Assembly (NCBI GenBank): GCA_022559845.1
Contig: CM040125.1
Location: forward strand, 198,688,102 to 198,752,101
DNA from: Amorphophallus konjac
Taxonomy: Eukaryota > Streptophyta > Magnoliopsida > Alismatales > Araceae
Direction: 5' to 3'
Length of the DNA stretch: 64,000 nt
Below are positions 34,922 through 45,231 of the stretch, piece by piece. Both the position numbers and the translations under genes were made by a program. Within the stretch, counting starts at the first letter, position 1. The number at the start of each line of letters is the position of its first letter. The notes below the pieces were generated by a model, which had not been told where the DNA came from, searched no databases, and was given only the letters and a program-made list of their open reading frames with translations.

Positions 34922-35707
34922 TGGAGAGGGGGATTTCCGCAAGCCCACCACAAAGGCAGCCCAACAAGACCCACAAGGTCCAACCGGGCGAGCCCACCCG
35001 AGTGATAGCCCACAGGGTCCACTTAGGGAGAAAAGCCCAATAAATAAGACTCGAGGAACTAACTCTCCCCGGCGGCCTTCTAGGCTCGGAGGGCCCGAGA
35101 CAACGGTCAGGTCCCAAGGAAGGTCCGGCCTAAAGCCCTCTCCCCGTCCGAGAGAGATAGGCTCCAGCCGACCTATCCGACCCCACCCTCGCCGGGCCAT
35201 GCCTATCGCTCGGACATGAGCTAGCATCCCCGAGGCTCGGTAAGGCCGGTTGATTATCTGCAGGTGCAGCCGTTCAGAGTCCTCCGCCAGCGGGAGAGTC
35301 AGGGGAGCCGCCGGACTCCAAGGGGATAACGTTCCCACTATCAGGCCATGAAAGCCCCCGTTAAAGACGTAACTCCCGTCGGGAACCCCTCAACTTACAG
35401 GACTCCTGAAGGCAGTGCACTATTTAAGCAAGGGATACCCTCCGGAAGATGGTAAGATGAACTACGCATTCACACACCCTAAGCTCCTGAGCACGATTCG
35501 CTTCACCCTTTGGTGGAGAGGATTCTCGCGCATCAGCTCTCTCCTCCCCCCATTATTGCTTCCACCATAGCTCTACTGACTTAGCCATCGGAGGGTTTTG
35601 CCCCAGGGAGATCTCCTGGGCCCTCTGATACGTTTCCCTCTCTTGCAGATTCATCTTCTGGTGATCCATAGCCCGCTCAGGACCCAGCGCGAGATCTCGC
35701 CTCTTCA
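34922..35707 (+). repeat. 5' LTR of E, 786 bp
   Basis: TGGAGAGGGGG...TCGCCTCTTCA, same length as the 3' copy. A tatttaagcaaggg segment (35431-35445) is a likely TATA region. The last third carries the ctttggtggagagg and ggcgcg-like blocks shared with F. Confidence 0.95.
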
Positions 35708-35709
35708 TC

Positions 35710-35727
35710 TGGCGCCGTCTGTGGGAA
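35710..35727 (+). promoter_or_regulatory. Primer binding site of E
   Basis: TGGCGCCGTCTGTGGGAA, 2 bp after the LTR, the primer-site form common in Tat-clade elements and different from the initiator-Met site of the other elements here. Confidence 0.85.
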
Positions 35728-35744
35728 ACGCACGAAAAGTCGAG

Positions 35745-37436
35745 ATGGTGAGAAGAAGCTCAGGGAGGAGATCCGCCGGTGGGGCAGGTAAGGCTGTGGC
35801 GGCGACGGGAGGTGCCCCCTCTAGGGTCTCGCAGAGCCCCCCCTCCAACGCCAGCATCCCCACCAGCAGGCCACCACCACCCCCCCGGCGGAGACAGGGG
35901 CACCCCTCGACGGCGCCGCCAACGCCTTCCAGGCCCTCAACGAAAAGATGGACGTCCTCGTGGAGCTCATGAGGGCCCAGGCGGCCAGGGACGCAAGGTC
36001 CCGCGCCCCGTCAGGAAGTCCCCCTCGAAGGAGTGCGACGCAGCACACCGCCGGAGGCCGCTTCACCCTCCGCGGCCGACAGCTCCTCCGCAACGACGTC
36101 GGAGGACCCTCGCAAGCTCCTCCTGCGGAGCAAGAGGCTTCCTCCACGCCGAGGAGAGGGAAGCAGGGGGCGAGGCCTCCGCGCCCGGGCACTAGTGCCC
36201 CGGGAGATCGCCAAGACGCCCCCCCCCAGCCCCACGGTGCGACGGCAGCCAGAGCTGTCCCTCCGGCTGCGAGATTTCGAGAGACGGTTCGTAGAGCAAG
36301 AGCGCGCCCTCCGCGCCCTGCAGAAGACCTCTCTCCCGGAGGACGAGGAGAAATCCCCTTTCTCCGAGTACATCTTGAAGGCAGAGGTCTCTCCTAGAGC
36401 CTCCATTCCAACCTTCAAACTCTACGACGGCCAGGGCGACCCAGCCGACCACTACGATAGCTTCGACGCCCTGGTGACTCTTCATGGAACGCCGGATCCC
36501 ATCAAATGCCGAGCCTTCGCGGCTACCCTGGTCCAAGGTGCTCAGGCATGGTTCCGGGCCCTCACCCCTGGGTCCATTCGAGACTTCAGGCAATTCGGGC
36601 GAATTTTCAAGGAGAGTTTCGCCAGGAGCGCCCCCCCAAGGTCAGTAGCGGGGCTCCTGGCCCTCAAACAGGCGCAAGGGGAGAGACTCCAGACTTACGT
36701 CCACCGATTTAAATCGGAAGCCCTCAGGATCCCCCGCCTGGATGTGGCCTCAGCCACAACCGCACTGACCGGGGGCACCCGGGACGAGAATCTCCGCCGC
36801 GAGCTTGTCCTCCACCCTCCCTCGACCCTTGCCGAGCTAGTGACTCTGGCACTGCGCCACGCCGAGTGCGAAGAAGTACTCAGTGCCTGCCGAGATGCAA
36901 CCGGCTCGGGTCAGGAGGGGGAAAAAAAGCGGACCTCCGAGCCAAATCCTGGCTTGAGTAAGAAGCGCGATCGAGAAGGAGAGCGCAAGAGAAAGTACGA
37001 GCGGTACACCCCCTTGACCGCGCCAGTCTACGAGATCTATGAAGACATCAAAGACTCGGGACTTCTCTGCCAGCCCGAGCCAATGAGGTTGAAGAACCGC
37101 AAGCGGGACAGGCATTGCCTGTTCCACGGCGACCACGGGCACCACACCGGAGATTGCCATCAGCTCCAGGACGAGATCGAGCGCCTCATCCGTCTGGGGC
37201 ACCTAGCCCGGTTCACGACCGGGTACAAAGAAGACCGAGACGCCGCAGAAGAGATCGACAATGCCCCCCGAGGGGTCCACATCAACGTCATCTCCGAAGG
37301 AGCGGCATCGGGCGGCGACACCAGCCGAGGGAGGAAACGTCATGCCGAGCGAGCCAGCCAAGCCTTAGAGCCCCCCAGAGGCCCGCCGATGGAGCCCCAG
37401 GTCATAGTCTTCTCCGACCAAGACCTGAAGGGCTGA
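35745..37436 (+). pseudogene. gag of E (Tat type), frameshifted N-terminus
   Basis: Starts ATGGTGAGAAGAAGC at 35745. The proline/arginine-rich N-terminus changes frame: KMDVLVELMRAQAARDA (35945-35995) is in a different frame from both the start and the rest, with a C run at 35880-35886 as the likely slip site. From about 36200 to the TGA at 37434 the frame is good. It shows SPFSEYIL, the capsid region YDGQGDPADHYDSF (36421) and WFRALTPGSI, and the knuckle-like CLFHGDHGHHTGDC (37117-37158). Gag forms the particle in which the RNA is copied. A one-base change in the ggg at 37431-37433 then separates gag from protease. Confidence 0.85.
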
Positions 37437-37933
37437 GCACCCCGCATGACGATGCCCTCGTTATCTCGGCCACGATAAATCACTATAATGTAGACAGGAT
37501 TTTGGTTGATAAGGGGAGCGCCCCCGATGTATTATCTTATGACTGTTTTCTCAAGATGGGGGAAGACCCATCCAAACTCCGCCCGATCCGAACGCCCCTT
37601 TGCGGGTTTAATGGCCTGGCCACCTACCCCGAGGGAGCCCTAAGCCTGCCGGTCACTATCGGCACCCCACCCAAAACCGTTACGGTCATAGTGGACTTCA
37701 TAGTGATTAAAGGTATGATAGCGTACAACGTCATTTTCGGCCAAAAAATTCTCAGCCGAATAAAGGCCGTACCATCTACCTATCACCAAAAAATGAAGTT
37801 TCTCACCAAAAATGGGTTGGGGGAAGTCCGAGGTAACCAGGCCACGGCTAGAAGGTGCTACAACATCTCGGTGGAAGCCTCAAGGCCGGACGGGAAGGAT
37901 AAGGGCCCCAGGGGAGTCGAAGGAGAGCCGTGA
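37437..37933 (+). pseudogene. Aspartic protease segment of E
   Basis: The frame TPHDDALVISATINHYNVDRILVDKGSAPDVL matches the Tat protease start. The catalytic triad is written D-K-G in place of the usual D-(T/S/G/N)-G, so it is probably inactive. The end FGQKILSRIKAV corresponds to the conserved (I/L)GR..L...A. It ends at TGA 37931, one base out of frame with RT. Confidence 0.8.
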
Positions 37934-39285
37934 CCACCGAGCCCAGTGGCGAGTTATTAACGGTATTCCTGAACGACGACCCGGCCCTAGGAGTAAGGAT
38001 CGGCGCCGACCTACCACCAGAGGAACAGCAGCAATACAAGGAGTTTCTTTCTGAGTATGTTCGGGTCTTTGCTTGGTCCAATGATCAACTCCCTGGTATA
38101 CCAGAGGAGACTGTGGCGCACAAGCTCAACCTCGACACCACCGTGAGACCCGTACAGCAGCGGAGAAGGAAGCATGCGCCCGAGAAACAGGCGATCATCA
38201 AGGCGCAGGTCACCAAGGGACAAGAAACTGGTCTTTTCAGACCGATCCTGTACCCAACGTGGCTAGCCAACGTCGTCCTGGTGCCGAAGACTACAGGCAA
38301 GTGGCGAATGTGCGTAGACTTCACCGATCTGAACAAAGCCACCCCCAAGGACTGCTATCTGCTACCGAGCATCGACCAATTGGTTGACTCAACCTCGGGC
38401 AACGAGATACTCAGTTTCCTGGATGCCTATTCGGGTTATCATCAGATCCGAATGAGCCCTGAAGATGTCGAGAAGACCGCCTTCATCACCGACTACGGCG
38501 TGTACTGCTACACCCGGATGCCCTTCGGATTGAAGAATGCTGGAGCCACATACCAGCGACTGGTCAACCATATGTTCGAGGGACAGCTAGGTCGAAACGT
38601 CGAGGCCAACATCGACGACATGCTCGTCAAGACCCCGAGGGCCCAAGACCACTTCACCGACCTCGCCGAGACTTTCGGCACCCTCCTGAAGTACTGCATG
38701 AAGCTCAACCCCGCCAAGTGCGCCTTTGGAGTAAGATCCGGGAAGTTCCTGGGTTTCCTGGTCACTCAGCAAGGGATCGAAGCCAACCCCGACAAGGTCC
38801 AGGCCATCCTGGACATGCGCCCGCCCACATGCATTAAAGACGTCCAGCGTCTGACGGGGCGTGTCGCTGCTCTCAGTCGTTTCCTGTCCCGTGCGGCCGA
38901 ACGATGCTTGCCCTTCTTCAAGCTGATGAGGGGGCCCAAGATAGCATCTGCTACATTTGCAAGGGATGGGGAATGCCAAACAGCGTTCGCCGAGCTCAAA
39001 GAGTTCCTGGCTTCGCCCCCGGTGCTTTCCAAGCCCGTCCTGGGCTAGGTCTTGTTACTCTATCTCTCGGCGACGCCATCAACGGTCAGCTCGGTCCTAG
39101 TCAGAAATGACTCAGGAATTGAGAGGCCGGTCTACTACACCAGCAAGGTGCTCGGCGAGGTCGAGCGGAGGTACCCCGCAACCGAGAAACTCGTGCTAGC
39201 GTTGGTTACCTCCGCAAAGTGCCTCCGACCCTACTTCCAGGGGCATCCCATCACCGTGCTAACCGACGAGAGTCCTAAGTGTTAA
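37930..39285 (+). pseudogene. RT and partial RNase H of E; RNase H truncated and integrase lost
   Basis: RT is recognisable from RMCVDFTDLNKATPKD (38309-38356) through DAYSGYHQI and PFGLKNAGATYQ. The catalytic box reads ANIDDM, with Asn in place of the usual Tyr of (Y/F)xDD but both Asp kept. TAG 39046 interrupts the link to RNase H. RNase H runs through VYYTSKVLGEVERRYPATEK to VLTDES and then stops at 39283-39285 in unrelated sequence. The rest of RNase H and all of integrase, about 1.7-2 kb in relatives, are missing. The element could not insert by itself. Confidence 0.88.
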
Positions 39286-39663
39286 GAGGGAAGGAGCACC
39301 CTTCGGTCCTTTTTATAGGTCAAGGGAGGCCACGCGCCTTAAATGACTCCCCCCTCGAAAACACGCTATAGGACCTCCTTGGAAGGTCACCTCCAATTCC
39401 TCGGCCCCCGCCCTAGCGGGATTCGCGAAGCGCCTCGACTTTCAAAGCATGGTGGAATGAAAGGACGCCCCGCCAGAAGCCTCCCGAATCGGCATGCGAA
39501 AACGGTGCAGAAAATATCGGCACCTTCCAACTGCCCCCGATACGCCAGCCAAATCACGGCAAAGATAACGATCAAACGAAGTAAGTCCTTTATTGCCTCC
39601 CATAAAGAAATCCTCTTACAAAAGGAAAAACAAACAAAAAGGGGAAGGGGCAAAATAAAGCAT
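39286..39663. other. Junction between truncated pol and antisense gene
   Basis: No coding signal on either strand. A TATA-like tttttatagg is at 39308-39317 on plus. An A-rich tract (39609-39645) on plus is a T-rich tract on minus just after the antisense stop, fitting a 3' UTR there. Confidence 0.5.
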
Positions 39664-39669
39664 AATACA

Positions 39670-42265
39670 TCAGGTCTCGGGCCCACTTTGAAGCTCGGGA
39701 ACAGCAGTAAGGGACGCGTCACCCCCGGTGCCTTCGGTGACGGCCGGCCCGGACACTGACCTCGCCTGTGCGAGAACTGTCTCGGTCGTGAGCCCTCCTG
39801 GAGCCTCCGGAGTTGGTGACCCCGCTGGAGGTGACTCCTCCGGTTCTTCCCCGGTCGAGGATGAGGAGCTGGAAATTGACTCATCGGAGTCATAACTCTG
39901 GCCGTAAGGAAAATCACCCCCGGCAAGGTGCTCATTGGCATAGCTCATCGCCCGGCGATAGCCCTACCTGAATCCCTTTCGGGCACCCCGGCGGAGCGCT
40001 ACCTCGTAGTAGGGTAGGGCAGCTTTAATCATGTCGGCCGAGTAAGCTTCCGAGCCTTTGTAGCGCTCGATCGCCTCCGCCTCGACCTGCCCGTCCCGAG
40101 CCCGCTCCGCCTCGGCCGCACGCTCTTCCGCCCTCTCCAGACGCTCCTCTAGCTCGGTCATCCTCCGCTCAGCTTCGATCATCCGACCCTCCGCCCGGGC
40201 TCGGTCCGCCTCGGCCTCAGTGCGAAGGCACTCCGCGTCCTCCGCCCGATCCTGCAGCTCGCCGCGCTCAAGCTCCCAGAGGCCGTCCAGTTCGATGTGA
40301 CGTTGACGCTCATCTTCTAGACGTTTGCTCTTCCTCTCGAGCGATTCTCGGGCCCTTGCTAGCTGCTCGGCCAGCGCCTCGGCTTCCCGTCGGCTCGACC
40401 CCGCCAACTCCCTGAATGCGAGGAACTCCCGCCGGAGCCCCTCATGCTCCCCCTCGAGCCGGGCTAGTTTCCCCTCGCATCCACCAAGGGTCCAGGCGAG
40501 CCTCGACCGCTCCGCCTCCGTCCGGGCGTGCGCCTCTGCCATCACGGCCGCTGTCCGAGCTATGGCCAGGCCGCCCTCCATCAGGATATCAAGGACCCCG
40601 GCGGGAGTGCTGCGCCTTTCTCCCCCCCTCGTCCTCTCGGCGATCGACCGGCAGAGCCGGTACAAGTCACCCGAGATGCCGAGCCTGACCAGAGGTTCCG
40701 GCAAAGGGGACTGCTCCACCCTGGGCACCCCGCCAGAAGACCCTGCTCGGGCAGCGAAGCTGACCGCCCCGCTCGCCACGGTCGAATGGGGTTGCAATGC
40801 CTCCCCGGGCGAACCCCCACCCTCGACCGGCGCCGCGGGATCAACCGCACCAGCAACTGCCGGCACTTGGGGTTGCGACGCCCTCGCGGGCGAACCCCCA
40901 TCCGCGCCTACCAATCCCTCGGTCCCAGCGCCGGATGCATCGGCATCGGCTCCCTCTGCCCCCACAGAGGGAGAGCCGACCCATCACCTCCCTCTGCGGG
41001 GCCCCTGGTCTCCTCGGCCCCCTCTCACCCGGCGGATGGGAGAGCCAGCCCGGAGGGGTCGGCCCCATCCTGCCCCCGAGGGGGGAGCGCCGCCGAGCCA
41101 GAATCGCCCCCGACGGCGGTAGGAAGGCCGACTTTCTTGGCCCTTTTCCTGGCCTTCACGGCCTCCCGCAACTTCCCCGCCAGGGGATCCTTGCGCTTCA
41201 GGCCGGTCGATCGAGAAGTCCCCTCGGGGGCCGCCCCCTTGCCCTTATCTCGGGCATGGACACGACCCGCCGAGACATCGGGCTCATCGGCTGCCGAGTC
41301 ATCTCCCAGATCGATGACTTCGGCCACCTCCTCCAGAGGCTCCCGCCTCACGTCTGCAACAAGAAGAAGCCCCAGTCAAGAGGAGGAAAAGAGCTACCAC
41401 CCCCGAAGAAGAGCCTCAAGAGCCGTACCTGTCGACGTCAACCGCGAGAGAAGACACCGTTCGATGTTCTCCGGCGTCACCAGCTCCTCGGTCGATTGAC
41501 GGTTCTCCAGCAGACGGGCAGCCTGCTGCTCCACGTGGGGAGGGAACTTCTCCTGGCGAGGGGGCAGATTCGGGTGAAAGTTGGGCGAGGTCCGGCATCT
41601 CCATATCTCATCCGTCGCCACCGCCTTCACCCAGAAGAATTGGGTCTTCCACCCCTTGTGCGGGGAGTCCTTCGCCGCAAGCGAGATGCAGCTCCTATTC
41701 CTCCGCGCCTGGATGAAGTAGAAGCCTTTCCCCGCCGACGGGTGCGCCTTCAACTCAAAAAAGAAGTGGAAGAGGTCCAAAGAAGGAAAAATGTCGCACT
41801 GACGACAAAGAATCCCGAAGGCCGAAAGAAGAAGATAGGAGTTGGCCACCAACTGAATAGGCGCCAACCGAAAAAAATTAAGAAGCTGCAGCACATAAGG
41901 ATCGAAAGGAAGCCGAAATCCACTCTTCCAAGCCAGAAGGAAGGTGCAAATGAGCTCATCACGATCATCCAGACTCGTCTCGTACGGAGTGGCGGTGATA
42001 AAGCTGTATCTGAGAGGCAGGCGGAAACGATGCTCCAGCCTCCGCACCTCCACTTCCCACAACTCACTACAGTTGGGGACGGGTTCCCGCCTCACCGGCA
42101 CAAGCTCCGACTCTGATCCGCCATCGAGTCGGGAAGAGATCCCTCGTACGAGCTTGAAGACTCCGGGGGAGAAGGAAGTTGCCGGACCGCCTCTGCGGTT
42201 ATCCTCGCCAACTCCTCGAACGCCGCCGCAAGGCTCCGCGTCTCCGCTGTGATCTCACGGCGCAT
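39670..42265 (-). pseudogene. Antisense gene (aORF) of Tat element E, spliced
   Basis: Minus-strand gene converging on pol, as in known plant Tat elements; its role is unknown. Exon 1 (about 42265-41429) contains the plant 'putative gypsy-type transposon' domain, with FRLPLRYSFITATPYET and LNFFRLAPIQLVANSY. A 75-bp intron is visible: CAG/GTACGG at 41428 and TTGCAG/AC at 41354 join the frame correctly. Exon 2 (41353 to about 41029) is acidic then lysine-rich (KRKDPLAGKLREAVKARKRAK), like a nuclear signal. A further frame change lies between 41029 and 40965; GTGAG and GCAG sites are present there but do not restore the frame as I read it. The last part (40965-39670) is a long Glu/Arg/Ala coiled coil followed by an acidic serine-rich end, with one TAG at 39966-39964. 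The first 50 codons are uncertain because frames change near 42110. Confidence 0.75.
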
Positions 42266-42317
42266 CAAGAAGCAAGGAAAGCCTAAAACCCTGGAAGCCT
42301 AGAACGATGAACAGCGC

Positions 42318-42328
42318 CCCCTATAAAC
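42318..42328 (-). promoter_or_regulatory. Putative TATA box of the antisense gene
   Basis: Minus strand reads GGTTTATAGGGGG about 55 bp before the ATG at 42265. Element F keeps atttatataggggggc in the matching region (33577-33599). Conservation between diverged elements supports a promoter, but this is a motif reading only. Confidence 0.45.
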
Positions 42329-42520
42329 CCCTGAGGGTGGCGGCGCGTCGTTCCGTGCTCTGAGAAAAAGGGGGGGCCCTTCGTTTCGAATCCGTCAGGA
42401 TCATCATTACGGGCCTCGGCGACCGCTATAAGCGGCTCCATAACGCCAACGGAATTCCACCCACCTGAGCCACGCCGGTCCAAAGTCTCGAAAAAATATT
42501 CATCCGAGCCTCCTTGGCTC

Positions 42521-42540
42521 GGGAGTAGGAGGGGGACAAG
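42521..42540 (+). promoter_or_regulatory. Polypurine tract of E
   Basis: GGGAGTAGGAGGGGGACAAG directly before the 3' LTR start at 42541, identical to the tract before the F LTR. Confidence 0.9.
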
Positions 42541-43326
42541 TGGAGAGGGAGATTTCCGCAAGCCCACCACAAAGGCAGCCCAACAAGACCCACAAGGTCC
42601 AACTGGGCGAGCCCACCCGAGTGATAGCCCACAGGGCCCACTTAGGGAGAAAAGCCCAATAAATAAGACTCGAGGAACTAACTCTCCCCGGCGGCCTTCT
42701 AGGCTCGGAGGGCCCGAGACAACGGTCAGGTCCCAAGGAAGGTCCGGCCTAAAGCCCTCTCCCCGTCCGAGAGAGATAGGCTCTAGCCGACCTATCCGAC
42801 CCCACCCTCGCCGGGCCATGCCTATCGCTCGGACATGAGCTAGCATCCCCGAGGCTCGGTAAGGCCGGTTGATTATCTGCAGGTGCAGCCGTTCAGAGTC
42901 CTCCGCCAGCGGGAGAGTCAGGGGAGCCGCCGGACTCCAAGGGGATAACGTTCCCACGATCAGGCCATGAAAGCCCCCGTTAAAGACGTAACTCCCGCCG
43001 GGAACCCCTCAACTTACAGGACTCCTGAAGGCGGTGCACTATTTAAGCAAGGGATACCCTCCGGAAGATGGTAAGATGAACTAAGCATTCACACACCCTA
43101 AGCTCCTGAGCACGATTCGCTTCACCCTTTGGTGGAGAGGATTCTCGCGCATCAGCTCTCTCCTCCCCCCATTATTGCTTCCACCATAGCTCTACTGACT
43201 TAGCCATCGGAGGGTTTTACCCCAGGGAGATCCCCTGGGCCCTCTGATACGTTTCCCTCTCTTGCAGATTCATCTTCTGGTGATCCATAGCCCGCTCAGG
43301 ACCCAGCGCGAGATCTCGCCTCTTCA
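42541..43326 (+). repeat. 3' LTR of E, 786 bp
   Basis: Same length as the 5' LTR and about 98.6% identical by eye; nearly all differences are transitions (for example 42551 g/a, 42604 c/t). It ends CTCTTCA followed by tatac. Confidence 0.95.
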
Positions 43327-43538
43327 TATACTATGTAGCCATGAATTGAAATCAAAAAAATACAATGCAAACTCATAAGAAAAATAGATTTTTCATGATC
43401 TTCATAGATGAAAATTCAGTTAAAGCAAATTTCAGTTATTCAAAGAGAATTTAAAATTTTATTTTCAAAACCTGTGACTTGAGCAGCTATTATTTTCAAG
43501 CCTTCACTTGGGCTCAAGGCATCCCTGCAACAAAGTTC

Positions 43539-45155
43539 TCATTTCACAGTTTTGGGTACCCAAACTTTCTTGGGTCCCGGATGGTTAACATCAGCATTCA
43601 ATTTCTTAAAGGCATTCAGATCATTCATTTTCATCCAACTACAATCATCTATGAAATGACCAAATTCACCACAATAATGACATTGTGCATGCTGACTCAT
43701 TTTCTTTGTATAAGCATGAGAGGTTAATTTCTGTGTATAGACAAGAGGTCTACCATTATGAGCATGAAACTTGTTTTTCCGTTTCAACATCCAACAATCT
43801 TTCAACATGTGACCAAATTTTCCACAGTTACAACAATGCAATGATGCAACTCTTCTATATGGTCCTTTTTCATGAGCAAGGGAATTTTCAAAGTTAACTT
43901 TTCTGTTCGAGAATGTTCTAGATCTTTTGAAATCATTCATTTTCTTGCATGCTCCCAGTTCATCATATTTCAAAGCAAGACAATCATGCATCATATGACC
44001 AATTCTGCCATAATAAAAGCATGAGATTTTACTTGTGGATGCATGTGTGTGAGCAGCATGATTATGCTTCCTAGCATTGGCATTTGTACAAGCAGAGTTA
44101 TTTTTCAACTTTGAATCTTGCTTCAATTTCTACTTAACATCATGTTTTTTGGTTTTGTTTTTAGGATGCTGAACTGAGTGAGCATTTGATGAACTAGCTA
44201 CATCCGAACTCGAGACAAACGATGTGTACAATTTGTTTTCAAAATTCTTTTTACTCACCGGATTGTAGCCCAACCCTTCTCTTTAAAAATTAACCTTTGT
44301 TCCCAAAATTTTGTCTAAGTTGTCTTTCCCTTTGACAAACTTAGATAGTGATGCATTTAAATCAATAATTTCAGATTCAAGAGATGCAATGTGTAGTTCA
44401 TAACTAGCTATCTCCTGTTCACTGTAAACAACATATTCATTCAACATTTTATTTGTAGTTTTATAGCTCTCAATTTCTTGTTCTAACGCATGCACTTTTT
44501 CATATTCATCAACATTGACAGTAACGGATTTTTCTTTTTCTAGAGTAAGCAATCTTTCAAACATGACATTGTTCAACTGTTTCAGTTTTTCAATTTCTTT
44601 TGTAAGTTCAGAACATTTGTCACAAGCACCATTTTCATTTAAAGTGTTTTCAGACTTCTTTTTGATTTTTCTATTTTCAGTCTTAACCATCTTATACTTA
44701 TCAACCAGTTCTTCATAAGCATTCATCAATTCTTCATAACTAAGTTCATCTTCATCATCAGAATCAGAATTTACCATTGAGCTTTCCTTGCTTGATGTGT
44801 CCACCTTATCACCCATGAAGCATAGATCATCCAGCTTTATCTCTTAAGCCTTGATCAATCCATCCATGATTTCCTTCGCCGTTTCACATGAAGAAACAAA
44901 TGGATATAAATTAGTGTTCACGGCAGCTTTTAATAATCTTAAAACTGTAATATTATCATGGTTTTTCAGTTCATCTTCATAAGACCATCTAGTCTCATCC
45001 AGAGGCAATTTGTTGGGACCAACATATATCAAATTCCATAGTTTAGGATTAACAGAGTTAATCACCTCACAGAATTTGCCTAGCCATGAATCAAAATCAG
45101 AACCAGTAAAGACAGGTAAGCAATTCATAGAGATTTGATCAACAGAAAAATTCAT
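43539..45155 (-). pseudogene. gag of SIRE-like copia element G, three premature stops
   Basis: One frame from ATG 45155 to 43539, about 538 codons. The N-terminal part (MNFSVDQISMNCLPVFTG, WLGKFCEVINS) is the copia gag domain. A central coiled coil has regular leucines (EIEKLKQLNNVMFERLLTLE). Three zinc knuckles follow: CFYYGRIGHMMHDC with Tyr for the second Cys, CCNCGKFGHMLKDC, and CHYCGEFGHFIDDC. The frame ends GPKKVWVPK. Stops interrupt it at 44846-44844 (TAA), 44285-44283 (TAA) and about 44132-44127 (TAG), all without loss of frame. The RNA-binding knuckles indicate genome packaging. The pol segment expected next is not visible in 43332-43538 or 34580-34921. Confidence 0.85.
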
Positions 45156-45215
45156 GATTGTAAACGTACTCGGATCTCTATGAAGATCGTTAGATCTTGT
45201 GACAGTAGAGCCTCA

Positions 45216-45226
45216 CTCTGATACCA
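45216..45226 (-). promoter_or_regulatory. Primer binding site of G
   Basis: Minus strand reads TGGTATCAGAG, 5 bp from the LTR edge at 45232. It is the initiator-Met primer site, as usual for copia elements. Confidence 0.9.
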
Positions 45227-45231
45227 ATTAT

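Larger units (their letters stand above)
34922..43326 (+). mobile_element. Element E: Tat-clade Ty3/gypsy element, pol deleted, with antisense gene
   Basis: 8405 bp with 786-bp LTRs (34922-35707, 42541-43326) differing at about 11 sites by eye, and perfect target duplication tatac (34917-34921, 43327-43331). The plus strand carries gag, protease, RT and the first half of RNase H. The minus strand carries the long antisense ORF known from Tat elements of plants, between pol and the 3' LTR. Integrase is absent. It is inserted in the internal region of G. Confidence 0.95.

Noticed and set aside
34779..35219. 146-codon plus frame across 34779-35219
   Set aside because: It spans the junction between G and the 5' LTR of E, so it is a chance frame.
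35598..36418. Several overlapping frames on both strands at the gag start of E
   Set aside because: High GC content keeps all frames open; only the KMDVLVELM segment and the later capsid frame match gag.
40325..42116. Long plus-strand frames of 265, 323 and 439 codons in element E
   Set aside because: They are opposite-strand shadows of the antisense gene in GC-rich DNA; the minus strand has recognisable domains and splice sites and the plus frames have none.
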